From positions 1,064,501 to 1,128,500 of the forward strand of contig JAJQOW010000022.1 in NCBI GenBank assembly GCA_037975125.1: a stretch of DNA of 64,000 nucleotides, given 5' to 3'. The position numbers and the translations under genes were made by a program. A model generated the notes under the pieces. The model searched no databases. It saw only the letters and a program-made list of their open reading frames with translations, and was not told the origin of the DNA. This stretch comes from Latrodectus hesperus (Eukaryota; Arthropoda; Arachnida; Araneae; Theridiidae). This document shows, one piece after another, positions 1 to 11,622 of the stretch. The stretch's first letter is position 1. Each line of letters begins with the position of its first letter.

Positions 1-6
1 ACATAC

Positions 7-483
7 GAGAATTTATCTCTTAACTAATCCCGTTCTCAAATATCTTCTAGTATAAGCGAAAGTATGAGATAAAGCACAAGTAGCGGTGTAGGCGAGCCTC
101 GGGCTGTACCTTTAGGCTAACGGGTTCAGTATACTCGCCCATCACCAAGTGCCTCGTCATTTTGAACCACAGTCAGGTGACAAGGTCACACCTCCTCTCC
201 ACATCCACGCTACACTAACGGAAGGACTTTGGAAGACACATATAAACGTGAACACGTCCCCAACCCACGGAGCTCCAGCAACCCAGTGAAGGAGAGTACA
301 CCGTGGTCACCCTCCCAACCACTGCCCGCGGCAAATGATGCTTCACTTTGCTGAGCTTAAAGAGAAGCGGCGTGAAGCTACTGAGCCACTGGAGCTCATG
401 AGAATTTCTTTACCTCTTAACTAATCTCATTTTACTCAAATACTTTCTAGTATATAAGCGTAAGTATGAGTAAAACCCACAAA
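7..483. repeat. Direct repeat pair flanking a G-type repeat
   Basis: Positions 7-82 and 400-483 are diverged direct copies. Both contain the elements cttaactaatc, tttctagtat or ttctagtata, and aagcg(t/a)aagtatgag. They are spaced about 393 bp apart and enclose the reverse-oriented G-type repeat at 83-399. Either a repeat unit of about 393 bp is tandemly duplicated and continues left of the window, or a short block was duplicated around the inserted element. The window edge hides which is true. Confidence 0.6.
83..399 (-). repeat. G-type interspersed repeat (SINE-like head), minus strand
   Basis: This block is the reverse complement of 10866-11125 and is related to 54277-54545. Shared landmarks read on the minus strand are the start gagctccagtggctcagtag, the core gcaaagtgaagcatcatttg, and gtcacctgactgtgg near the end. 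The beginning resembles a polymerase III A box (ggctcagtagc), so a tRNA-like origin is possible but weak. The 3' module seen in the 10866 copy is absent here. No protein is encoded. Confidence 0.6.
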
Positions 484-1638
484 TAACTACAGTAGTAAAC
501 ACATAATATATTTTAATATCCCAGTAAAATATATTTAACGTTATTTTATATAATAACCATTAAACACAAAATAACCTCTCTCGCATGTGTTAACAAATAT
601 AAAAATAAGTAAATAAACGCATCTAAAAATGTAGACATACGACACTCACTCCAAAATATTTGTTTACCAGCCCTCATTTCCTAATGGTCATCCACGTAAA
701 ACTAATATGCCCCTGCAATACACAAATCCCTCAAATTTCCTATTATAATAGACTTTTATTCATATGACAATGCCATCCTTTTTCCCCTTCTTTACTCATT
801 TACCAATATCCATCTCGTATTCAGAGACACTGTTCTTCTCCTGGCAGTCTGCCCTATAAGATTTCGATGGTTTCTTTTCCCCTAGAGACCTATTTTTCCC
901 TCCTGGAGCTCCGGATGAGTAGTAAAAAAGGGGAAAAAATAGGACTCGTCAGGGAACTATAGCAACAAGGGTTCTTCTGCTCCATCTTGTCGTTTATTTC
1001 GTATCTAATAGATCATCCACTACTTTTCTTGTAATACTTGGCTTAGGAAGAGCTTATTGTGATAAAGGAACTTAATAACAGGCTTGCTATTTTTTAAGTT
1101 ATTATTTCGGGTGATCTGTGTATAGTTCAATAATGGTTATAGTAGAAAAATCTATGTTTGTATAAATGCTTAATGCTGTTCAGTTAGAAATATTTAGTAC
1201 GCGGATATATATCCAAATTAGGGGACAGGAAGAACTATAAATGATAAAGATTTTTCTATAATTATTAATGTCTATATATAACGACAAATAAACTTAAATT
1301 TTAGATACACTGATTGCTTATAAATAAATTTAATGTACTGCAGGTTACATTAATGATCACTAATAATATGATGATTCAACTATGTAATGCATTGACTCAT
1401 ATTTCGAATCTACGATTCAAGTTCGATTAGAATTTTAAATTTAGGGTAAATAATATATTTTCCCTTACTTTTTAGGAAAAAAAATACATGATTTAAATTC
1501 CAAATCATATGCTCATAGAAGATACGTACTCGATTATGAGGACGCTTATTGCAATTTTGAGCTCTATGCACTCTGTTCTAGTTCATTTATGTGTACCTCA
1601 TTTCATGATAATATCTTCATAATAGGTACATAAAATGG
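484..1638. other. AT-rich non-coding stretch
   Basis: No convincing ORF, RNA gene or repeat of a family seen elsewhere in the window. Composition is AT-rich with scattered stop codons on both strands. It is most simply intronic or intergenic DNA. Confidence 0.5.
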
Positions 1639-1937
1639 ACCGCCCAACTTGTCTGGTGGTCAGCGTGACTGACTGCGGCTAAGGAAGTCCTGGGTTCGAA
1701 TCCCGGTTCGGGCATGGATGTACTTTCTCTCTCTATCTGTCCTTTCCGTGTATGAATGAGGTGTGAATGGTTGCCTACCCTATAAACGGGTACCTATGGC
1801 ATGTGTGTAGAGCAAAGCCGTACTTTCACCTTCATGGTGCTCTGATTAAAACGAAAGACGCTCCCAATCGACTTAATTCGCGTAGCCAAGGCATAGCGAG
1901 CTTGACTTGTCCAAGTGTCATTAGTAACAACAACAAA
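1639..1937 (+). mobile_element. tRNA-headed SINE, A-type head
   Basis: The head reads cgcccaacttgtctggtggt and includes the B-box-like ggttcgaatcccgg, followed by ttcgggcatgg. The body carries a CT-rich stretch and cctataaacgggtacctatgg, and then the common 3' module (tactttcacc ttcatggtgc, aaagacgctcccaa, ggcttgtccaagtgtcatt or a variant). It ends in a short (AAC)n tail. The A-box-like segment and B box are internal polymerase III promoter elements typical of tRNA-derived SINEs. The 64-codon ORF inside it is incidental. It is followed within 10 bp by a second, 5'-truncated copy. Confidence 0.85.
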
Positions 1938-1944
1938 TTATTTT

Positions 1945-2230
1945 TGCCTGACTGCGGATAAGGAGGTCTTTGGTTTGAATCCCGGTTCGGGCATGGATGT
2001 ATTTTCTCTCTCTATCTATCCTGTCTTTGTCCTTTCCTTGTATGAATGAGGTGTGAATGGTTGCCTACCTTATAAACGGGTACCTATGACATGTGTGTAG
2101 AGCAAAGTCGTACTTTCACCTTCATGGTGTTCTGACCCAAACGAAAGGCGCTCCCAATTGACTTAATTCGCATAGCCAAGGCATAGCGAGATTGGCTTGT
2201 CCAAATGTCATGAGTAACAACAACAACAAT
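1945..2230 (+). mobile_element. 5'-truncated A-type SINE
   Basis: This copy begins inside the tRNA-like head at tgcctgactgcggataagg, so the A-box region is missing, while the B-box region (ggtttgaatcccgg) remains. The rest follows the copy at 1639 and ends in a (CAA)n run. Because it sits directly behind the tail of that copy, it may be part of a head-to-tail dimer, or it may have inserted into the A-rich tail of the first element. Confidence 0.8.
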
Positions 2231-3392
2231 AAAATGAGGGCAATTAGTAAGTAAGTTTAAAATCGTAACAGTACGGACCAATTTTTCAATTTTAATAAGG
2301 GAACTAAGCTTATTGTTATTTATCCCCTCTCAGAAGCTACATTTAATATGATTTTATTTAAAATTACTCTTCTTTATTTATAACATAATAAAAAATAAAA
2401 GAAAACAGATCCCATTTTATATCAAACTAATCTTCCAGAAAGTTAATTCTATTCAATATCAGATATTTTTGTACGCAAATTTGTTTTCTTCTGTTTTACT
2501 TAACTGTGTAAAATGTTTTTAAGTATATTATATTTAATATATAATGTGCGTACGTATGTGCTTAAGCACATGAAATTATTTTCCAAGATTACACAAATTT
2601 ACACCCTGTAAATTGATAAGCAGTAACTCATTGCATAGTATTAGATTAATAATATTGAAATGCATACGTATGCAAGTAGCTATGAACTTTAAATAATTAA
2701 TGAGTTGAAGAGTTTTACAGCAAAATTGTGAAATACTAAACTGTGTGTGTGTGATTTTAAACAACATTATATTTCATTTGCATGTCATTTGTGTTTTCTG
2801 GTTTGCATATAAAATAAATGCTTTGTTGTCAAAGGTATTTAAATGATAATTAAGCTATATTGTAAAGGTCTGATATATATCTGTCTTATTCCATGCATAT
2901 ATTACAAAGATATAATTTTAATTTTCTGCGGAGAAGCGAAAATTAAAGGAGTATTTCAAGAAAGCTATTCGTATCAAATTAACATTTTGAAGTTATTTAA
3001 ATGAGTTTGTATTTACCTGCACACTCCTAATTAAAATTTATAAATGAATTCTTGATTTATATAGTCAGACATTTAAAATAACTGTTCTTTTTTAATAGAT
3101 TTCGATAAATTTCAAATAAAGCTGTGTGTTGCTTACATTACAGATCCTTTCAAACTTTACGTGATGCATCTTAAAGTTGTGAGAAAATCATTTTAATTTT
3201 ATACAAGCTACGTGACCAGAGCTTGTAAAGAGATTTTCTGTAAACCACGTTACATCTTATCCTTAACTAAGCATCTTAGAAAACTGTAGTAGCAGTATAA
3301 AGATACATTAAACAAGGAAGGAAAACCACAATGAAAATTGTCTTTTGAAATCAAAGTTTTCTTAAAATAATTCGAAGTATAATTAAAATGTA
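2231..3392. other. AT-rich non-coding stretch
   Basis: No gene, RNA or interspersed repeat recognised. The short ORFs here are low-complexity and have no recognisable domain. Confidence 0.5.
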
Positions 3393-4263
3393 CCAAAGGA
3401 TAAGGACATGAAATTACCATCTGTGAAAACAGTTTCTGTACTTGTGAAGAACATATTCCGTTCACTGATTCTTTCCTTGCATAGAAACTTTTTTCGTGTC
3501 TTCTAGTATTCCAGTATTCCCAGGGATAAAGACATTGGATTGTCATATGTGAAAACAGTTTCTGAACTTGTAAAGTACATATTCCGTTCCCCTGATACTT
3601 TCCTTGCATAGAAACTGTTTTCATGTCTCCTATTATTCCGATATTCCTAAGGATAAGGACACTGGATTGCCATTTGTGAAAACAGTTTCTGTACTTGTAA
3701 AGAACATATTCCGTACCTTGATTCTTTCCTTGCATAGAAACTGTTTTCGTGTCCCCTATTATTCCAGTATTCCCAAGAATAAGGACATTGGATTGTCATC
3801 TGTGAAAACAGTTTCTGTACTTGTAAAGTACATATTCCGTTCCCATGATACTTTCCTTGCATAGAAACTGTTTTCATGTCTCCTATTCTTCCAGTATTCC
3901 CAAGGATAAGAACATTGGATAGTCATCTAATAAAACAGTTTCTATACTTGTAAAGAACATATTCCGTTCCCTGATTCTTTCCTTGCATAGAAACTGTTTT
4001 TATGTCTCCTATTATTCCAGTATTCCTAAGGATGAGGACAGTGGATTGTCATCTGTGAAAACAGTTTCTGTACTTGTAAAGAAATATTTTGTTCCTTGAT
4101 TCTTTCCTTTCATAGAAAATGTTTTCATGTCTCCTATTATTCCAATATTCATAAGGATAAAGACACTGGATTGCCATGTGTGAAAATGGTCTTTGTTGTG
4201 GAAATAAGATATTCTGTTTTCTAATTCTTTCATTGCAAAGAGACTGTGTTCGTGTTGCCTATA
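3393..4263. repeat. 126-bp minisatellite, about 7 units
   Basis: The landmark gtgaaaacagtttctgtact and its variants recurs near 3423, 3549, 3676, 3802, 3928, 4055 and 4180, a spacing of 125-127 bp. Each unit also carries ccttgcatagaaactgtttt and attccagtattccc. Units differ from one another by several substitutions, and the last unit is the most diverged, so the array is not recent. Since 126 is a multiple of three, long ORFs run through on both strands (for example 161 codons at 3250-3735), but they only reflect the repeat. Confidence 0.93.
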
Positions 4264-6289
4264 TCTCGTGGACCACTTGAGTTAGTTACGCTTATGTAAA
4301 TTTCTGTAGTTGTTTTGTTTTCGTTCCCCACTAGTCATGTAATTAAACTCTTCATTTCTTATCACTTTTGAGCACAGTGACTGTTGTATGGGACCGTGAT
4401 ACGTGCCCATGAGCTTCCAGTACTATAAAACCAATGAACAAAAATACCAAGTCTCTTACTCATGCAAGAAGTATTATAACAAAGGGCTTTAATTATGCAA
4501 GTGTTTTGCTTAAGACTTAAATTATCGCCCTTCTGATGTGCATGCCAAAATAATGTTGAAACTCACGCACAAACCAACGCATGTTTTACATTTTTTCCTT
4601 TGTATGTCTGTGAAAAGGATACCATTTAATGCTTAATCACTGCTTCTCTAAGACTTTGTAATTGATTTTTCATGATACTTGTTGGTTTTTGAGATAGAAA
4701 ACTGCTACATTGTACCACTATTAGTTCCATTGTACACAGATACCATAAACTCTATACTCTTAAGATCTTCGTACAGCTACTTTCCTAAGTTTTCATCACC
4801 ATTTGATGAACAAAACTCTCGGCAATCCTAAGCTAAGAAATTAAGAAGGTACATAACTTGATGTGCTGTGAAAAGGCCTTTCTTTGCAGTATATAATTAA
4901 CGGTCCCAAACTGCTGAAAACATTTTTCATTGATATCTTAGAATTTGCGAAAGCTTAGTGAAATCAAAAATCTTAATCTCGACAGCTGTCAACAATATAT
5001 CATAAATAAATAGCTTCCGTATGCGTGTTCCTTCTTTTAATATGCAAGCAAGTTAAAATTTGATGTCCGCATATACTAGCAGTTGAATCAGTTTGTGCTA
5101 TTACTCTAAAGATTTCCTTAATTTATCAAGCAAAGAAACAGTTTGTCTTCTTACGATTCTTCTTAGCAAGAGCAATGTTTTATGTGCTTTTTATTAAAAA
5201 TTGTCCATACCCAAAGTACAATAACAAAATGTGTGTTTTCGGTAATCTCAAAAATTACCTTACTAAAATATGATACAGTTTACTATGATGTGTAATTAAC
5301 TGTAACTAATTTCTATTTGTGAAATATGTGGTTGAAATATTAACTCCAAATTATCTTGCTCTATATTCTATCTCTGCTTTTTGAATTTGATAGCCTTTTT
5401 GGGTTGTATTTTTGACATTTATGCTTTAATCATAAAAAAATGCTACAGAATAAGATATATTTTAATTTAACCCTCTGTACTTAATATCAATATATATTTT
5501 AGTTTTAAAACACATTTAGATAGGATATGTTTGAAGAGTTAATAGATGATTTTTCGGATTATTATCAATAACACCTGTTGCAAAAGAACACACGTATCAA
5601 AATAACACAAGAATGACAGAAATTTTAAAATTTATCCTTAGATTCAATTTCAGGATTACAACACGTTTTTTCAAGCACAATTCCCGATATATTTCGCGAT
5701 TCGAATCGCGGAAGATTTTTTTCTTCTTTCCCATGAATTTCCAAACATTTTCACTCTACGAACGTTCCCTGAATATATTTCCTTTTCCTATTTCATCGGA
5801 ATCTCCATCGAATTTCTTCTTAAAGTTTCCCGGATGAATATTTGAAGTTTCTTAAGAGTTGTTGACAACCAGGGCACGATCATTCCCCAGAAACAGCGTG
5901 CACAAGTGCGCATGCAGTACGTGCTCTAAGAAGTTGCTTTCTTAGCCTCTGATAAGTTGGGAATCGGAAATTTTATTTGTTATTGTTGGATTATCTGCTC
6001 CACCCCGTGGATTTTTTTTCTAAGCCCCGAGAACTTTCAAGACAGTTATTTCAACGCGTCAGATTCAAAAGAATCCAGTACTCTTAGAGTGTTTGTGTGT
6101 ATCTTTCTTTTTTTTATCTTATGTTTTATTCATAATATGAAACAAGGATTGAAGACGAAATTGATTTCAGGAAAACCGCATAACTCAATATGAAATGTTT
6201 GAAATTTAAGTTCAGAATTCTTTCTAGAATTTTTCTTCCAATTTAAGAGCCTTAATATAATTTGGTGACGATAGTTTTGAAATTGCCTA
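4264..6289. other. Unique non-coding stretch with a less AT-rich island at 5640-6070
   Basis: No gene is recognised. The segment 5640-6070 is less AT-rich than its surroundings and contains two open frames of 74 and 78 codons. These show neither a domain nor a clean splice structure. It may be a conserved non-coding element, but that needs comparison with a related genome. Confidence 0.4.
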
Positions 6290-6292
6290 AAA

Positions 6293-6531
6293 CCTATAAA
6301 ACAAAGAACAATATCTATTAAGAAGTAATACTTAAATGGGATTATAAATTTAATAATTCCTTTGAAATTGGGAAAGTTGTTTTATCATAATATATGTTCT
6401 ATAAAATCTATTTATATCATAATAAGTTCTAAAAATCTATAAAATAAAGAGTAATATCGATTAAGAAGTAATACTTTGGTGGGATTATAAATTTTATAAT
6501 TCCTTTGAAATTAGGAAAGTTGTTTTTATCA
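6293..6531. repeat. Imperfect direct duplication of about 96 bp
   Basis: The segment starting cctataaaacaaagaac at 6293 is repeated from about 6436. Both copies contain attaagaagtaatact, gggattataaatttna and ttcctttgaaatt, and both end in aaagttgttttatca or a variant. Spacing is about 143 bp. This is a local duplication in non-coding DNA. Confidence 0.75.
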
Positions 6532-7562
6532 AGTTCAACACTTTTAAATTAAGTACTATTGCACAATATGATTTTAATACTTTAATTTAGTACTATAATT
6601 TAGTTTATAACTATTATGCTATCAGTGCATCTTGCATTGTTGCTATGCTGTTTTTTATGAACTAGAAGTATAATTCCATTTAATTTGTTTTTAATTATTG
6701 AGGCTATGAAAGATTATTTCGAAGCAAATAAAAATCTCCCATATTTGAAGTTATGCTTGCTCATTAATACACATCAACTGATAATGTTTAAAGATCGGAT
6801 GCTTCTCCATCTTCTTGAAAAACCGTAAATATTACAAGAAACATCAAATATAAGTTTAATTAAAATAGCATTTTATGATATAACTTTAATCATGATTCAT
6901 AGCAGCTAATTATATAGCCATAGACTAGACTATGCATTTATATAAGAAAAAAGCGCCAGAAAATCGTTAAAATTCAAAAATCATAATAAAATAAATGATG
7001 CTGGAAGAAATGGTGGTGTCCAAGAAAATGAATCAAATATCATTAGACTTCTTCCGTAAAAAAAAGCTTAAATTATTGACATATAAAAATAGTATTTACA
7101 CATCATGCTTATAAAGCATATGGACTATTCGAATATTGGGAACATGAAAATTGAATGCGATTGAGTGTTAGTTCTTAAGCTTGTCTACAAAACAGACGAA
7201 TTCATCTCTATTCTATACCAAAAATAATCCACATGGTGAAAGGGTAATCACGATGACAAAATACTTTATTTTACTAAGTGAGATGCCTAATTTAATAGGA
7301 TTGTTTAAGGTAACGCATAATTTAGAAGATCATCAAAATAAGTGATAGACCATCATTTATTCGGGATCACGTTCCTTACTACAAAGTGTAATGGAAGATT
7401 TTGAAATCAGTGGGAAATAGGGAATCTAAGACATTAACATGCATTTCATAAGCGTTAGTCTGATGTCATGTGCTCAGAATCTTTAATCTTTATCCGTAAA
7501 AGATGTCGCCATACCACAAAGTATTACCGGCAGATAATGAAGAAAGACAACCCTTTACATTA
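6532..7562. other. AT-rich non-coding stretch
   Basis: Nothing recognisable on either strand. The segment ends at the TA target site of the mariner element that follows. Confidence 0.5.
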
Positions 7563-8449
7563 GGTTGGTGCGTATGAAATGTCGGATTCTAAAGTGATTG
7601 TATAAAACTGCATATCTTTCTTCAAAAGCTGTTTATTCAATCAAAGTATGCTCCATTCGCTTCAATACACTTCTCCTAACGAGATTTTAAAGCGTAGATG
7701 CCTGTCTTAAAAAAATTTTGGTCTTTAGAATTAATAAACTCTGATATCGAGTTTTTTAGACTGTCTTCATTTTCATAGTGTTTGCCCCTTAAAAACAGCT
7801 CTAAATGCTTGAAAAAATGAAAATCGGTCGGCGAGAGATCCGGTGAATAGGGTGGATGCTGCAATGATGAGCATACGTTTAACCGATCCAGCTTATTTCG
7901 CTCTGTCAGTGCGTGCGGTACCCACTTGTCCATCTTCTTAACCTTGCCAATCTCAGAAAGGTGTCTCAATATCGTTGTATGGTTAACTTTCATCCTGATA
8001 GCAAGTTCCCTCGTGGATACGCCTGGATCCGCTTCCACTAGAGCCTTCAGGTCATCATTCTTCACAGACGTTTTGGGTCTTCCGCGCGGCTCATTTTGCA
8101 GTGAAAAATCGCCAGTCCGAAATTTTTCGAACCAACGCTGCACTTTCCGATCGTTAACCGTATTCTCCCCAAACGCTTGGTTTATGTTGCGTGCAGCTTT
8201 TGCAGCACTATTACCAAGTTTGTACTCATATAAGAAAATGACGCGAATGTCGGCAGAATTCATATCGGCAATAAACTCAAAAGAAATAAAAAAGGGAAGA
8301 CCTTCGAGAAAACCTATTTTGCTGAAATGAGTCTCTGGCAATGGACAATACGAGTATGAATGAGGTTATGCCAAATACAAAAGTATAACGAAAACAGGGA
8401 GGAAAACGTCCGCATGTAAAGAGAATCCGACATTTCATACGCACCATCC
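7563..8449 (-). mobile_element. Internally deleted mariner transposon, 887 bp
   Basis: The terminal inverted repeats of 28 bp differ at a single position: the left end starts ggttggtgcgtatgaaatgt, and the right end reads agaatccgacatttcatacg through to gcaccatcc. A TA dinucleotide lies on each side (7561-7562 and 8450-8451), the usual mariner target duplication. Full-length mariner elements are about 1.3 kb, so roughly 0.4 kb is missing, and the encoded protein shows the gap is internal. The near-identical ends suggest fairly recent mobilisation by transposase supplied elsewhere. The element's coding strand is minus. Confidence 0.95.
7637..8263 (-). pseudogene. mariner transposase, internally deleted, one nonsense codon
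   Basis: Mariner transposase cuts and pastes its element using an N-terminal paired-type helix-turn-helix region and a C-terminal DD34D catalytic domain. Here the N-terminal region is intact from the methionine at 8263 (MNSADIRVIFLYEYKLG). It runs through RKVQRWFEKFRTGDFSLQ and the linker GRPKTS to the second helix-turn-helix (VNHTTILRHLSEIGKVKK) and KWVPHALTE. The chain then jumps in frame from about RLNVCSSL to HPPYSPDLSPTDFHFF. The third catalytic aspartate is therefore kept, but the segment carrying the first two is gone. A TAG at 7676-7678 sits where the conserved tryptophan after LKSR is expected; the next in-frame stop, TGA at 7637-7639, marks the ancestral end. The ORF could begin upstream at 8341, but the family start is 8263. 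It cannot be catalytically active, although a DNA-binding product is conceivable. Confidence 0.9.
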
Positions 8450-8451
8450 TA

Positions 8452-9549
8452 ATAATATGGGAGTATGCACAAAGGAGAAAAGACCAACAATCTTGATTGT
8501 TAATCACCAAGTATACTGATTACGTCATGCTGAATGACGTCATTGTACCATATATACGAATCTACATGATATCAATCCGTCTTGATTATGTGAACAAACC
8601 AAGATGTTCTTCACATATAACTGATTTTTATGTATTCATTGTGTTATTTATTCAGGGTATTTTTATTTTGAAGAGTTTTCAAAAACTGTTCCACCACTGA
8701 AGAGTGGCATCTGACACTCTTGGGAGACCATGTTTCGTCTAAATTACCCAACAAATTTATGATGACTTCTGACGCCTTCATACATGGTGATAATCTTCTC
8801 GTCAAGATTTTTTCCTTCTTGAAAATTTTATTTATAGTGATATATTGAGATGCAAATTTATATGCCTTTCCCGATCACCAGATCTCAAACTGGTGTTCGT
8901 GCAATCAACTCACTTTGTAATAAATATAAACAAAACAGTGTAGCAGGAAATTTAATAGATTTTAATTATCTGTCTATGGAAGGTCATTCCACATTGGTCA
9001 CAATTGGTCACATTGTCTTAATGTCATTTACAGACGTAGTAAGATCGAACTCAAACAAAATAACGATAATAATAAACAAAAGAAACTGTCTCACCTATTG
9101 AATAGGTTAAGTATTTAACAAATAAACAGCACCAGTTGAGAAGTTCAGCTGAAGAGATATATTGAACATTCTTTGCAACACATGAAAAATCCCTATCCTG
9201 CTGAAATTCTCGAAAAAGTGTTCATGTTCTTGATTTTCAAAGATGATTTTTTTTGCTATAATAACTGCTTACACTTCATAGCACGTCTCATTCATTATAC
9301 GTTATTGATTTTCTCAGAGGACAACTCAACGATTTCATTCGAAATGGCTTTCGATAATGCACACTAGAATTAAGCTTTCATATGCCTGGGGCCCATCACC
9401 ATGTTCCATAATAATGGATTTGTCAGAAAAAAACAGTTCTTATTTACTATCACGCCTACTAATATGTTCCTTTGTAAACTGCATGAGCAGATTTCAATTG
9501 TTTTTCGTCAGGAAGATACTTTACAAAGGAATTCTTGCATGCAGTCTAT
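8452..9549. other. Non-coding stretch between mariner and LINE fragment
   Basis: Several short ORFs (61-83 codons) occur here without recognisable domains. Nothing else was recognised. Confidence 0.45.
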
Positions 9550-9985
9550 GATTTTAAAAGCTTTGACTCATTTACAAAGCACACAGCTCCATCTGGCCCA
9601 CTTACCTTCCTTGAACTCTACTCCCGTGCCAAGAAGATCAACCAAGCCATTTGGTCACTTCCACCCTTGCACCATTGGTACCAAAACTACTCAACGGGAG
9701 GCTCCCTCACTCTCCAATGCGACAGGTGGAGCCAAACTTCCATCACCCGCTTCCGAAGTGGACATCTTCGTTCCATTTCATTCTGCGAAGGACATAAATG
9801 CTACGTGCCTTGCCCCAAATGCAACTCGGCGAGTGCGTCTCCGGAACATATTATCTTTCGATTGGGACTTAATAAAGAGGACATCTTCGAATCACCTTTG
9901 CTAGTCATAGACTTTCTGGTGGTTCAAGACGACATGGACCTAGTTTAGGCCTGCTAAACAAAGGGGATTGGAAAGAAGAAGAAGA
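9550..9985 (+). pseudogene. Non-LTR retrotransposon ORF2 C-terminus (5'-truncated LINE)
   Basis: The frame at 9535-9948 encodes the end of a LINE polyprotein downstream of the RNase H region. Visible segments are APSGPLTFLELYSRAKKIN, HHWYQNYSTGGSLTLQCDR, ITRFRSGHLRSISF, then a C-x2-C zinc motif (CPKCNSASASPEHII), and the typical ending SPLLVIDFLVVQDDMDLV. The stop is at 9946-9948. Just beyond it the 3' end runs into gaagaagaagaaga. The second part of the zinc motif has decayed (the cysteine expected after HII is replaced). No reverse transcriptase domain is present upstream, so this is a dead 5'-truncated insertion. Similar zinc-motif tails occur at 21390, 22251, 50474 and 56745. Confidence 0.75.
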
Positions 9986-10856
9986 AGACAGTAACATAAT
10001 AACAATGAAAAAACATGCTTCCAACTATATAGACAAAATTCTACGCTCTATCAGCGTCATCAGGACCAAATACTTACAATCATGTGCTGACAATACTTTA
10101 CAATATCCATTCAAAGATTTTAGGATAGTCCCGACTTCGTTATACCACAACTTCCAAACTTGCATCAATGTTATGCTGTTACGCTGCATATAACAGCCAA
10201 ACTTTCTTCAAACAAATGCACCAAAAACAATTAATCTCCAAATACAGGTTAATGTTGGTGAGGATATTTATATATTTAGAATGCATTATGGATAATCTTT
10301 AAATAAAAATATTAATAATTCAAATTTGTGCCGTTTACATTTATAAATTATTAATAGATGTAAATATTGCTTTTGTGACACTTAATATCTTTATGGTATA
10401 TCAACTTTTACTCCGGTGCAGTTGAAAAGTAAAAACCTTATTTATATAATTTTTGATAGAGCACAAAAATATTTAATTGTTTCGTGTACCACAAGAACTA
10501 TTGGTTTTAAAAGTTAAGATTGAATAATTAATCTTCTGTCATGTTTTCCCGAACCATTAGATTGGTTTGGTTTGTTTATTAGATTTCTTTGATTCCATTT
10601 ATTTTGTATTTTTTAACTTCGTGTCAGAGTTTGTATCTTAATTTTACTCCCTAAAAATCTCAGAGAAAATCTTAAATTTTTCTAATAAAGTTTTTCAAAA
10701 TGATGACTTTTTGTTATATAACCATTAAAAAAAGAAAATCTATTTAAGAAATCTGAAGATTCCGTGATCGGATTGCAAATTGCATTGTTTTTTTATAGAA
10801 AAATAACAAGTCCTCCTAATTCTTCAATTAAAAACATACCCACTAATAGTAACTTG
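9986..10856. other. AT-rich non-coding stretch
   Basis: No gene or repeat of a known family seen. Confidence 0.5.
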
Positions 10857-11273
10857 GACAAGTCGAGAGCTCCAGTAGCTCAGTAGCTTCACGCCGATTC
10901 CCGTAAGCTCAGCAAAGTGAAGCATCATTTGCCACGGGCAGTGGTTGGGAGGGTGACCACGGTGTACTCTCCTTCACTGGGTTGCTGGAGCTCCGTGGGT
11001 TGGGGACGTGTCCACGTTAATCTGTGACGTCCAAAGTCCTTCCGCTGGTGTGGCGTGGATATGGAGAGGAGGGTGTCAGCTCAGGTGTGGCATCGTCACC
11101 TGACCGTGGTTCGAAATGACGAGACACCTTAAAAAAGAACAAAGTCGTACTTTCACCTTCATGGTGCTCTGATCCAAACGAAAGACGCTCTCTATTGACT
11201 TAATTCGCACAGCCAAAGGTATAGCGAGCTTGGCTTGTCCAAGTGTCATAAGCCACAACAACAAGACAAGTCG
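10857..11273 (+). mobile_element. SINE with G-type head and common 3' module, with TSD
   Basis: The body 10866-11264 is flanked by the direct repeat gacaagtcg (10857-10865 and 11265-11273). The first part is the G-type head (gcaaagtgaagcatcatttg, ggttgctggagctccgtgg). From about 11138 it switches to the 3' module also used by the A- and C-type SINEs (aaagtcgtactttcacc, ggcttgtccaagtgtcata), ending in a CAACAACA tail. The target-site duplication shows that head and tail inserted as one unit. The tail contains a minus-strand ORF that is not a gene. Confidence 0.85.
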
Positions 11274-11561
11274 TGTTCACAAAATTTACAAGTAAAATGA
11301 TAGCGCTGGAACCACAGATGAATTTAAAGGACTTGAGCTTGATCCTTGCTTCTAAATTGGGAGAAATCATCCAATCACAGAATTAAATAGGCGCATCCTC
11401 GAGTGTCCCGCTGCACAAAATATTATGAAACATGTTTAATGAACTGTCAAAATTCTAATTGTGCCTGGCTATCAATAAAATTAAATCCATAAATATGTAT
11501 ACTATAAATTTCAGGAAGTTCCTTTCCTAGAGCGTAAATTTTAAATTTCCGTACACACACA

Positions 11562-11563
<2 letters not shown>

Positions 11564-11620
<57 letters not shown>
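11564..11620. repeat. (TA)n microsatellite
   Basis: An uninterrupted alternating AT run of about 57 bp. The TA at its right edge serves as the target site of the adjacent mariner end. Confidence 0.97.

Positions 11621-11621
<1 letters not shown>

Positions 11622-11622
<1 letters not shown>

Noticed and set aside
3250..3877. ORFs of 161, 86 and 76 codons on both strands
   Set aside because: They are produced by the 126-bp minisatellite, occur on both strands and contain the same peptide repeated. There is no independent sign of coding.
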